Source of the DNA: Actinophytocola sp050699915
GTDB taxonomy: Bacteria > Actinomycetota > Actinomycetes > Mycobacteriales > Pseudonocardiaceae
Direction: 5' to 3'
Assembly (NCBI RefSeq): GCF_050699915.1
Contig: NZ_JBOHGA010000311.1
Location: 1-5,694, forward strand
DNA length: 5,694 nucleotides
Position 1 is the stretch's first letter. Every line of letters starts with the position of its first letter. The notes under the pieces were generated by a model. The model saw only the letters and a list, made by a program, of their open reading frames with translations, had not been told where the DNA came from and did not search any database. Made by a program: the position numbers and the translations under genes. Below, piece by piece: positions 1 through 5,318 of the stretch.

Positions 1-280
1 GCGCGGCCGAGGTGGCCGGCGGGGACGTGGGCGGGCTCGGCTCCGTTGGCGGCGGCGACGAGGGCGGCTCCGGCTGGGTGGAGCCGGTGATCGTCGGCTG
101 GCCGGGGTCGTCCGCGACGGCGTCGTCGCCGGAGCTCGCGACCAGGTAGATCCCCACGCCGATGGCCGCCAGCACCACGACCGCCGCGGCCACGATCAGG
201 ATCGTCGTCCGCCGCGCGGGCCCGTCCTTCTCCTGGTTCGCCGCCGGCTCATCCGACTCCGGTGGTAACTCGTCGCTCAT
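1..280 (-). CDS. Partial single-pass membrane protein (N-terminal 93 residues; runs off the left edge)
   Basis: This is the first part of a leftward gene; its 3' end lies outside the window. It starts at the ATG at 280-278, which overlaps the stop of the preceding gene as ATGA. No good Shine-Dalgarno sequence precedes it, so translation probably depends on coupling. Residues 1-24 are acidic and hydrophilic (MSDELPPESDEPAANQ), ending in the basic PARR. Residues about 25-48 form one hydrophobic helix (TTILIVAAAVVVLAAIGVGI). From about 50 onward the chain is an acidic then Pro/Ser/Thr-rich linker (EPPSSPPPTEPSPP), as expected for a disordered stalk outside the membrane. This layout matches the neighbouring genes, so the missing C-terminus may hold the same small domain; that is inference. 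No homologue is recognised and the function is unknown. Confidence 0.8.
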   Translation of the reverse strand, partial: MSDELPPESDEPAANQEKDGPARRTTILIVAAAVVVLAAIGVGIYLVASSGDDAVADDPGQPTITGSTQPEPPSSPPPTEPSPPTSPPATSAA

Positions 281-774
281 ATCGCCACGCACCAGCCGTT
301 CTCCCGCTTCTCCAGCAGCAATGCCGTCTCGCCCTCGCCGACCCGCACCTGCGCGGAGCCGACCGCCCCTTCCAGCACCTCGACCCGGCCCAGCCGCACC
401 GCTCGGCCCTCCGTGACGGAGTACAGCGTGCCCGGGTTCGCGCGCTCGCAGGTCAGCGCGGTCGCCGCGGCCTCGTTCCGGCCGTTCACCGCGTCAACGT
501 AGTCGCGTGCGGCCGACTCCAGGTCGTCGGAGTTGTCGGCCGTCCGTTCGGGAGCGCTCGTCGAGCCCGCGCCGGTCTCCTCCTGCGGCGCGGTCGAGCC
601 CGGGGCGGCCGTCGAGGTCGACCCGGGATGCGGCTCGCCGGCCTCGCCCGGCGGGTCCGGCCGGACGAACAGCAGATAGATCCCCACGACGAGGATGGCG
701 AGCACCAGCAGCGCGCCCAGCAGCAGCACGGTGATCATGCCGGCGCGCCGGAGCAGGGGCCGCTGGGTGCTCAG
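277..774 (-). CDS. Small membrane-anchored protein with C-terminal Cys-pair domain; probable CTG start
   Basis: This is the second gene of the leftward operon, 165 aa if it starts at CTG 774-772. The only in-frame ATG (738-736) would give 153 aa, but it has no Shine-Dalgarno sequence and begins directly inside the membrane helix. The CTG is preceded by GGGGGAGG with 4 bases of spacing, overlaps the upstream stop as CTGA, and adds STQRPLLRRAG, which supplies the positive cytoplasmic flank. An in-frame TGA just upstream limits further extension. The helix is ITVLLLGALLVLAILVVGIY, followed by a Gly/Ser/Thr/Pro linker of about 45 residues. A C-terminal domain begins near SDDLESAARDYVDAVNGRN and ends NGWCVAI. 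Its two cysteines (97 and 150 counted from the ATG) match the pairs in the neighbouring proteins. The fold resembles small NTF2-like/DUF4878-type or Rv0361-like actinobacterial membrane proteins; the family call is tentative and the function unknown. Confidence 0.8.
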   Translation of the reverse strand: MSTQRPLLRRAGMITVLLLGALLVLAILVVGIYLLFVRPDPPGEAGEPHPGSTSTAAPGSTAPQEETGAGSTSAPERTADNSDDLESAARDYVDAVNGRNEAAATALTCERANPGTLYSVTEGRAVRLGRVEVLEGAVGSAQVRVGEGETALLLEKRENGWCVAI

Positions 775-1439
775 GCAGCCTCCCCCTCACCGCAGAAGCG
801 CCATTCGCCGCCCTCTTCGACGATCTTGATGAAGATGCTCGGCCGCTCGGTCGTGCCGGCCTGGGACAGCTCGAGGTCGATGTCGGCCGTCGCGGTGTTG
901 CCGTTGACGTCGGGCTCGCCGCTCGCGCTGGCCGTGATCTCGTACGGCTCGAGGGTCTTCTCCAGGCTGGAGGTGTCCGTGCCGTACTTGCTCTTGTAGG
1001 CCGCGCACGCGCTGGCCACGACCGCGCCGAAGCTCTTGGTCTCGTACGCCTCCATGTAGGCGTCGCGCACGTCGTCGGGCGTGTTGGTGGAAGACGGCTC
1101 GTCGGTCGTCTCCTCGGTCGTCGGCGTGTCCGACCCACCGGTCGGCTCATCGCCGGAGGCGGGTGCCGAGGTCTTGTCGCTGTCCGCGGCCGTGTTCTTG
1201 TCGTCGTTCTTGTTGAGCACCCAGTAGGCGACTCCGCCGCCGCCGAGCACCAGCAGCACGATCAGCACGATAGCGACGATCATGCCGGTGTTGCTCTTCT
1301 TGGGCGGGGGTGGCGGCGGTCCGTAGCTGCCAAGTCCCTGGTAGGAGGACTGGCCACCGTAGGGCGGGGTCTGCGGCGGTTGCTGTTGGCCGTACGGGTC
1401 TTGCCCGTAGGGACCCGGCTGCTGCGGTGGGTAGGTCAT
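771..1439 (-). CDS. Membrane-anchored protein with Pro/Gln/Tyr-rich tail and C-terminal Cys-pair domain
   Basis: This 222-residue protein is encoded by the first gene of the leftward operon. AAGGAG at 1450-1455 lies 10 bases before the ATG. Residues 1-46 are a low-complexity tail rich in Pro, Gln, Tyr and Gly, ending in six prolines, followed by KKSN. One transmembrane helix covers about 53-75 (MIVAIVLIVLLVLGGGG). Residues 78-120 are an acidic Ser/Thr/Pro linker. The C-terminal domain (about 120-222) begins with an amphipathic helix (DDVRDAYMEAYETKSFG) carrying Cys145 and ends with strands and Cys216 (EWRFCGE). Cys145 and Cys216 are 71 residues apart, exactly as in the protein at 1618-2277, and the NGNTATADIDLELS segment aligns with NGDTATAEITISLS there, so the two are paralogues. 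The charge pattern predicts the tail inside and the domain outside the cell. The domain looks like a small NTF2-like/DUF4878-type fold; binding partner and function are unknown. Confidence 0.88.
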   Translation of the reverse strand: MTYPPQQPGPYGQDPYGQQQPPQTPPYGGQSSYQGLGSYGPPPPPPKKSNTGMIVAIVLIVLLVLGGGGVAYWVLNKNDDKNTAADSDKTSAPASGDEPTGGSDTPTTEETTDEPSSTNTPDDVRDAYMEAYETKSFGAVVASACAAYKSKYGTDTSSLEKTLEPYEITASASGEPDVNGNTATADIDLELSQAGTTERPSIFIKIVEEGGEWRFCGEGEAA

Positions 1440-1449
1440 CTGGGCCGGA

Positions 1450-1455
1450 CTCCTT
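1450..1455 (-). promoter_or_regulatory. Ribosome binding site for the 771-1439 gene
   Basis: AAGGAG on the minus strand lies 10 bases before the ATG at 1439. It supports that start codon; the spacing is slightly long. Confidence 0.65.
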
Positions 1456-1461
1456 CGAGAC

Positions 1462-1474
1462 GTGTTGCCAACAC
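1462..1474. repeat. 13-base palindrome in the leader of the 771-1439 operon
   Basis: GTGTTG and CAACAC flank a single central base, giving a perfect 6-base inverted repeat. It lies 22 bases upstream of the ATG, just before the ribosome binding site. It also falls about where transcription would start from the proposed promoter at 1480-1508. It could be an operator or a short hairpin at the 5' end of the mRNA; neither is shown. Confidence 0.45.
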
Positions 1475-1479
1475 CAAGC

Positions 1480-1508
1480 TAGACGGAGCCGCCGAACGAC
1501 CCGTTCCC
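1480..1508 (-). promoter_or_regulatory. Candidate ECF-sigma-type promoter for the leftward operon
   Basis: Read on the minus strand, GGGAAC (1508-1503) is followed after 17 bases by CGTCTA (1485-1480). An AAC-containing -35 and a CGTC-containing -10 at this spacing are typical of extracytoplasmic-function sigma factor promoters. The element lies between the upstream terminator hairpin and the start codon, where a promoter is expected. An alternative is a housekeeping -10 TAGCTT overlapping it (1481-1476), but I see no good -35 for that. The call rests on motif match only. Confidence 0.35.
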
Positions 1509-1543
1509 CCCGAAACACATCGTATGGCCACGAAAACGGCGAA

Positions 1544-1569
1544 CGCCGCCGGGATCGGCCCCGGCGGCG
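1544..1569 (-). terminator. Intrinsic terminator-like hairpin after the 1618-2277 gene
   Basis: CGCCGCCGGG (1544-1553) and CCCGGCGGCG (1560-1569) form a perfect 10-base-pair stem with a 6-base loop. It begins 48 bases past the stop codon of the gene at 1618-2277. On the minus strand it is followed by TTCGCCGTTTTCG, a short interrupted T-rich tail. It separates that gene from the leftward operon starting at 1439. The T-run is imperfect, as is common in high-GC actinomycetes. Confidence 0.65.
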
Positions 1570-1617
1570 ATCGTCATCGAGTCGTAGTGACCCGGCCCGA
1601 TTCCGGTGAGATCGGCG

Positions 1618-2277
1618 TCACTGCAGGTTCTTGATGCACCAGCCGCTCTGGTCTTCCATCGTCATCGTCGCCGTCTGCTTGCCCGCGTCCTCGGGCAGCC
1701 CCTCGGGCAGGTCGCCGCTGAGAGAGATCGTGATCTCGGCGGTCGCGGTGTCCCCGTTCTCCTTGACCTCGCCGAGCTCGGCCTTCACCGTGATGCCTTC
1801 GGCGGGCTCGAGGTCCTTCGGGTCGGGCGCGTCTTCCTTGGCCTCATCACACGCCAGCTCGTTGAGCTTGTCGACGTCCTTGTTGTTGAACGCCGCGACG
1901 GCGTCCTCGGCCAGGGACTGCGGGCTGCCGGAGCCGCCGCCGGTGAGCATGAAGATGAGCACGATCGCGACAGCGATGACGAGCACGCCGCCGCCGGCGA
2001 GAATCCACGGCATGTTGCTCTTCTTCTTCGGACCGGGACCGTAACCACCCGGCTGGCCGTAAGGGGCCGACTGTCCAAATTGACCGGGTTGGCCGAACCC
2101 GCCGGCTTGCTGCGGCTGCGGTCCGGACGGCGGGTAGCCGCCCTGCTGCGGGTAGCCACCTTGCTGGGGGTAACCGCCCTGCTGCGGGTAGCCACCCGGC
2201 TGCTGACCTGGGCCTGGCTGGCCTCCTTGGCCGGGCTGCCCTCCCCATTGCCCTGGCTGCTGCGGCGGTTGCGACAT
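1618..2277 (-). CDS. Membrane-anchored protein with GGYPQQ-repeat tail and C-terminal Cys-pair domain
   Basis: This 219-residue protein starts at ATG 2277-2275. The frame stays open to about 2760, but that stretch overlaps arc. The chosen start has a strong GAGGAGA site 7 bases upstream, and its MSQPPQQPGQ tail resembles MTYPPQQPGP of the paralogue at 771-1439. Residues 1-83 are a Gly/Gln/Pro/Tyr-rich low-complexity tail containing tandem GGYPQQ repeats (28-51), then PKKKSN. One transmembrane helix spans about 90-112 (WILAGGGVLVIAVAIVLIFM). The outer domain (about 117-219) starts with SPQSLAEDAVAAFNNKD, has Cys143 in a helix and ends SGWCIKNLQ with Cys214. The 71-residue Cys-Cys distance equals that of the paralogue. 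It is divergent from arc and separated from the downstream operon by a terminator, so it is probably a single-gene transcript. Function is unknown; a small NTF2-like/DUF4878-type domain is the best guess. Confidence 0.88.
   Translation of the reverse strand: MSQPPQQPGQWGGQPGQGGQPGPGQQPGGYPQQGGYPQQGGYPQQGGYPPSGPQPQQAGGFGQPGQFGQSAPYGQPGGYGPGPKKKSNMPWILAGGGVLVIAVAIVLIFMLTGGGSGSPQSLAEDAVAAFNNKDVDKLNELACDEAKEDAPDPKDLEPAEGITVKAELGEVKENGDTATAEITISLSGDLPEGLPEDAGKQTATMTMEDQSGWCIKNLQ
2125..2196 (-). repeat. Four tandem 18-base units encoding GGYPQQ
   Basis: The units at 2179-2196, 2161-2178, 2143-2160 and 2125-2142 encode GGYPQQ, GGYPQQ, GGYPQQ and the degenerate GGYPPS. Units 1 and 3 are identical in DNA (GGTGGCTACCCGCAGCAG), and unit 2 differs at silent sites. 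The repeat number could vary between strains by slippage or recombination without changing the frame. Confidence 0.9.
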
Positions 2278-2282
2278 CGGAT

Positions 2283-2290
2283 CTCTCCTC
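2283..2290 (-). promoter_or_regulatory. Strong ribosome binding site fixing the start of the 1618-2277 gene
   Basis: GAGGAGA on the minus strand lies about 7 bases before the ATG at 2277. It decides the internal start over the longer open frame that reaches into arc. Confidence 0.75.
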
Positions 2291-2295
2291 GTTCG

Positions 2296-2312
2296 TGGCG
2301 ATATCGTCGCCA
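2296..2312. repeat. Inverted repeat in the leader of the 1618-2277 gene
   Basis: TGGCGA (2296-2301) and TCGCCA (2307-2312) form a perfect 6-base stem with a 5-base loop, TATCG. It sits 18 bases before the ATG, beside the ribosome binding site. The paralogous gene at 771-1439 also has a palindrome at nearly the same distance, though the sequence is different. An operator or mRNA hairpin is possible. Confidence 0.4.
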
Positions 2313-2353
2313 AGTCTGGTGTGGACGCGAGCGTCGGCGGCGCGGCGTAGTAC

Positions 2354-2383
2354 CTGACGCACCGTAGCGGGTAAGTGGTTCCC
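2354..2383 (-). promoter_or_regulatory. Weak candidate ECF-sigma-type promoter for the 1618-2277 gene
   Basis: On the minus strand GGGAAC (2383-2378) is followed after 18 bases by CGTCAG (2359-2354). Both elements resemble those proposed at 1480-1508, including the run of G before AAC, but the spacing is one base longer and less favourable. It would give a leader of roughly 70 bases. Confidence 0.25.
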
Positions 2384-2443
2384 CCTCTCGCTGAGATGGC
2401 GCAATCTACCCAGGTCCAGATCCGTTTCGGCGACGTGACGCGA

Positions 2444-2492
2444 CGGTACCGAGATGTGGATCCTCTTTTCTTGTCGGTATGCACCGGTACCG
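2444..2492. repeat. Two CGGTACCG palindromes 41 bases apart upstream of arc
   Basis: The identical 8-base palindromes lie at 2444-2451 and 2485-2492, 41 bases apart start to start, close to four helical turns. The second copy is 35 bases before the arc start codon. They could be paired binding sites for a dimeric regulator. Each is short, so chance is not excluded in this base composition. Confidence 0.35.
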
Positions 2493-2511
2493 TGGTCGGA
2501 AGAGAATTAGC

Positions 2512-2520
2512 GGGAGGAGG
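2512..2520 (+). promoter_or_regulatory. Ribosome binding site fixing the arc start
   Basis: GGGAGGAGG is a near-perfect Shine-Dalgarno sequence 7 bases before the ATG at 2528. It is the reason for preferring that start to the in-frame ATG at 2375. Confidence 0.85.
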
Positions 2521-2527
2521 TGCCGAC

Positions 2528-4345
2528 ATGCAGCACGATCGTCCCGGTGGTCGGCCTGAGGAGGCCGACGAGCACGGCGCTGGACCTGAGACCGGCTCTG
2601 GGCATGAACCGTCGGAGGCTGCCCAGATCCGGTTCCTCGAGGAGGAAGTAGCCCTGCTGCGCCGGAAGCTGACGGACTCGCCTCGGCATGCACGACTGCT
2701 CGAGCAGCGGCTTGCCGAGGCGTCGGAGCGGGTCAGCCAGCTGACCGAGCGCAACGCCAAGCTCGTCGAGACGTTGCGCGAGGCGCGGAGCCAACTGCTG
2801 GCCCTGCGCGAGGAAGTGGATCGCCTGGCCCAGCCGCCCAGCGGCTACGGCGTCTTTCTTGCCGGTCATGAGGACGGCACGGTCGACGTGTTCACCGCGG
2901 GTCGCAAGATGCGAGTCGCGGCGTCGCCGGCTGTCGAGGTGGAGCAGTTACGTCGCGGCCAGTCGGTGCGGCTGAACGAGGCCCTGACGATCGTCGAGGC
3001 GGGTGAGTTCGAGCGGATCGGCGAGGTGTCGGCGCTGCGCGAGCTGCTCGCGGAGCCGCAGGACGGGGTGCCGCCGTCACGCGCGCTGGTCGTCGGGCAC
3101 GCCGACGAGGAGCGCGTGGTCTGGCTCGCCGACCCGCTGCGGGAGACCACGCTCAAGCCGGGCGACTCGCTGCTGGTCGACACGAAGTCCGGGTACGCCT
3201 ACGAGAAGGTGCCCAAGGCCGAGGTCGAGGACCTGGTGCTGGAGGAGGTGCCGGACGTCGACTACGCGTCGATCGGTGGCCTGTTCCGGCAGATCGAGCA
3301 GATCCGCGACGCGGTGGAGCTGCCGTTCCTGCACGCCGAGCTGTTCCACGAGTACGAGCTGCGCCCACCCAAGGGCGTCCTGCTCTACGGCCCGCCCGGC
3401 TGCGGCAAGACGCTCATCGCCAAGGCGGTGGCGAACTCGCTGGCCAAGCAGGTGGCGGCCATCCGCGGCGACGGGAACGCGTCCGAGGCCAAGTCGTACT
3501 TCCTCAACATCAAGGGCCCGGAGCTGCTGAACAAGTTCGTGGGCGAGACCGAGCGGCACATCCGGCTGATCTTCCAGCGCGCGCGGGAGAAGGCCTCGGA
3601 GGGCACACCGGTCATCGTGTTCTTCGACGAGATGGACTCGATCTTCCGCACCCGAGGAAGCGGTGTGTCCTCGGACGTGGAGACCACGATCGTGCCTCAG
3701 CTGCTCAGCGAGATCGACGGCGTCGAGGGCCTCGAGAACGTCATCGTGATCGGTGCCTCCAACCGCGAGGACATGATCGACCCGGCGATCCTGCGCCCGG
3801 GCCGGCTCGACGTGAAGATCAAGATCGAGCGGCCGGACGCGGAGGCGGCGAGGGACATCTTCTCCAAGTACCTCACCAAGACCCTGCCGATCCACACCGA
3901 GGATCTGGCGGAGTTCGGCGGCGACCCGCAGGCGACCATCGACGCGATGATCCAGCACACGGTCGAGCGGATGTACGAGGAGACCGAGGAGAACAGGTTC
4001 CTCGAGGTGACCTACGCCAACGGGGACAAGGAGGTCCTGTACTTCCGGGACTTCAACTCCGGCGCGATGATCCAGAACATCGTCGACCGGGCGAAGAAGG
4101 CGGCGATCAAGTCGGTGCTGGAGACCAAGCAGCCGGGCCTGCGCGTGCAGCACCTGATCGACGCGATCATCGACGAGTTCGCGGAGAACGAGGACCTGCC
4201 CAACACCACCAACCCGGACGACTGGGCCCGCATCTCGGGCAAGAAGGGCGAGCGGATCGTGTACATCCGCACGCTCGTCACGGGCAAGAACCAGGAGTCC
4301 GGCCGGGCGATCGACACGGCCACGAACACCGGGCAGTACCTGTAG
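2528..4345 (+). CDS. arc: Proteasome-associated AAA+ ATPase ARC/Mpa
   Basis: This 605-residue hexameric ATPase recognises pupylated proteins, unfolds them with ATP and threads them into the 20S proteasome in the cytoplasm. Residues 1-30 are acidic and disordered. Residues about 34-102 form a coiled coil (EAAQIRFLEEEVALLRRKL onward), which in Mpa binds Pup. Residues about 105-240 are the double OB region. The AAA+ core follows, with Walker A GPPGCGKT (288-295), pore loop KFVGE (336-340), Walker B VIVFFDEMD (362-370), sensor-1 Asn412 and the arginine-finger segment RPGRLD (423-428). The chain ends GQYL, the motif that docks Mpa on the proteasome ring. Length matches the family (M. tuberculosis Mpa is 609 aa), and no key residue appears missing. 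It is divergent from an envelope-protein gene and followed after 19 bases by an aldo/keto reductase. The downstream partner dop is not adjacent here. Confidence 0.97.
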   Translation: MQHDRPGGRPEEADEHGAGPETGSGHEPSEAAQIRFLEEEVALLRRKLTDSPRHARLLEQRLAEASERVSQLTERNAKLVETLREARSQLLALREEVDRLAQPPSGYGVFLAGHEDGTVDVFTAGRKMRVAASPAVEVEQLRRGQSVRLNEALTIVEAGEFERIGEVSALRELLAEPQDGVPPSRALVVGHADEERVVWLADPLRETTLKPGDSLLVDTKSGYAYEKVPKAEVEDLVLEEVPDVDYASIGGLFRQIEQIRDAVELPFLHAELFHEYELRPPKGVLLYGPPGCGKTLIAKAVANSLAKQVAAIRGDGNASEAKSYFLNIKGPELLNKFVGETERHIRLIFQRAREKASEGTPVIVFFDEMDSIFRTRGSGVSSDVETTIVPQLLSEIDGVEGLENVIVIGASNREDMIDPAILRPGRLDVKIKIERPDAEAARDIFSKYLTKTLPIHTEDLAEFGGDPQATIDAMIQHTVERMYEETEENRFLEVTYANGDKEVLYFRDFNSGAMIQNIVDRAKKAAIKSVLETKQPGLRVQHLIDAIIDEFAENEDLPNTTNPDDWARISGKKGERIVYIRTLVTGKNQESGRAIDTATNTGQYL

Positions 4346-4351
4346 ATCGGG

Positions 4352-4357
4352 TATTTT
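4352..4357 (+). promoter_or_regulatory. Candidate -10 element giving a leaderless aldo/keto reductase mRNA
   Basis: TATTTT fits the actinobacterial TANNNT -10 consensus and stands out in very GC-rich DNA. Seven bases separate it from the A of the ATG at 4365, so transcription would start at or next to the start codon. No Shine-Dalgarno sequence precedes that ATG, which agrees with a leaderless message. No clear -35 is visible about 17 bases upstream, inside the end of arc. Confidence 0.4.
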
Positions 4358-4364
4358 CGGCCGC

Positions 4365-5303
4365 ATGACGACCAGGGCGGCGGGCATCGAGCGGGTCGGG
4401 CTCGGGCTCGCCGCCCTCGGCCGTCCGGCCTACATCAACGTGGGCCGCGGCGAGCTGCCGGCGGACCGCACCGTCGAGGCCATGCGCGCGGCGTCGTGGG
4501 AGGTGCTGGACCAGGCCTACGCGGCCGGCGTGCGGTGGGTCGACGTGGCCCGCTCGTACGGCCTGGCCGAGGAGTTCCTGGCCGGCTGGCTCGACTCACG
4601 CTCGCCGGCCGGGCTGACGGTGTCGAGCAAGTGGGGCTACGCGTACGTGGGGGAGTGGCGGCTCGACGCGCCGGTGCACGAGGTCAAGGAGCACTCGCTG
4701 GCCCGCTTCACGACCCAGTGGGCGGAGACGTCGGCCCTGCTGGGCTCGGCGTTGTCGCTGTACCAGGTGCACTCGCTGACCGTGGACAGCCCGCTGTTCG
4801 AGGACCTCGCGCTGCAGGACGCGCTCGCGGCACTGCCCGTGCGGGTGGGCTTCTCCACGTCCGGCCCGCGGCAGGCCGACACCGTGCGCCGCGCCCTCGA
4901 GCTGGAGCGGCACGGCGAGCGGGTGTTCACGGCGGTGCAGTCGACGTGGAACATGCTCGAGACGTCCGTGGGGCCCGCGCTGGCCGAGGCGCACGCGGCC
5001 GGCGCGCACGTGCTGGTCAAGGAGGCGCTGGCCAACGGCCGCCTCGCGGTGGACCCCCCAAAGCCGGTACTCGACCTGGCCGCAAGCCACCACACCACCC
5101 CCGACGCCGTCTCCCTGGCCGCCGCTCTATCCCAACCCTGGGCCGACACCATCCTCCTGGGCCCGTCGTCCGTGCCCCAACTGCACGCCAACCTGACCGC
5201 CCAGTCCGTCACCCTCACCCAGCCCGAGCTAACCGAACTCCGCGCCCTAGCCGAACCCCCACCCACCTACTGGGCCACCCGCGCCCGCCTCCCCTGGACG
5301 TGA
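4365..5303 (+). CDS. Aldo/keto reductase family protein
   Basis: This 312-residue cytosolic TIM-barrel oxidoreductase is of the NAD(P)H-dependent type. The catalytic tetrad is visible as Asp60 and Tyr65 (DVARSYG), Lys89 (SSKWGY) and His136 (YQVHSL). QSTWNML (192-198) matches the region that stacks on the nicotinamide. LLGPSSVPQLHANL (264-277) matches the C-terminal cofactor-binding loop. Length is normal for the family, and the substrate cannot be told from sequence. The gene begins 19 bases after arc with no Shine-Dalgarno sequence and a -10-like TATTTT just upstream, so it may have its own leaderless transcript as well as readthrough from arc. It converges on the Clp N-domain gene with only 15 bases between stops. 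Third-position usage shifts sharply from codon 231 on: 12 of the last 82 codons end in A or T, against 3 of the first 230. Confidence 0.92.
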   Translation: MTTRAAGIERVGLGLAALGRPAYINVGRGELPADRTVEAMRAASWEVLDQAYAAGVRWVDVARSYGLAEEFLAGWLDSRSPAGLTVSSKWGYAYVGEWRLDAPVHEVKEHSLARFTTQWAETSALLGSALSLYQVHSLTVDSPLFEDLALQDALAALPVRVGFSTSGPRQADTVRRALELERHGERVFTAVQSTWNMLETSVGPALAEAHAAGAHVLVKEALANGRLAVDPPKPVLDLAASHHTTPDAVSLAAALSQPWADTILLGPSSVPQLHANLTAQSVTLTQPELTELRALAEPPPTYWATRARLPWT

Positions 5304-5318
5304 CCACCGCGCCCAACG

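Larger units (their letters stand above)
2278..2527. other. Divergent intergenic region between the 1618-2277 gene and arc
   Basis: These 250 bases separate two divergent start codons and must hold promoters for both. I see the leader hairpin (2296-2312), a weak promoter candidate on the minus strand (2354-2383), and two copies of the palindrome CGGTACCG at 2444-2451 and 2485-2492. I see no convincing promoter for arc. The arc reading frame is open back to 2375, but the translated stretch resembles no known ARC N-terminus and is taken as non-coding. Confidence 0.6.

Noticed and set aside
262..999. 245-codon plus-strand open frame across the envelope-protein operon
   Set aside because: It runs antisense to two genes that have membrane helices, ribosome binding sites and paralogues, and it shows no protein-like domain.
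2125..2196. Tandem repeats as a CRISPR-like array
   Set aside because: The 18-base units are contiguous without spacers and encode GGYPQQ in frame, so they are coding repeats.
2375..2527. 51-codon N-terminal extension of ARC
   Set aside because: The extra sequence does not resemble ARC N-termini, and the ATG at 2528 has a near-perfect ribosome binding site and gives the normal family length.
2278..2760. Upstream extension of the 1618-2277 frame to 380 codons
   Set aside because: It overlaps the start of arc on the other strand, the extra protein is Ser/Arg-rich as antisense frames are, and the ATG at 2277 has a strong ribosome binding site and a tail matching its paralogue.
3077..4387. 436-codon open frame antisense to arc
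   Set aside because: It mirrors the ATPase coding sequence and is rich in Arg, Val, Leu, Asp and His, as expected for an antisense frame in high-GC DNA. It has no ribosome binding site or family signal.
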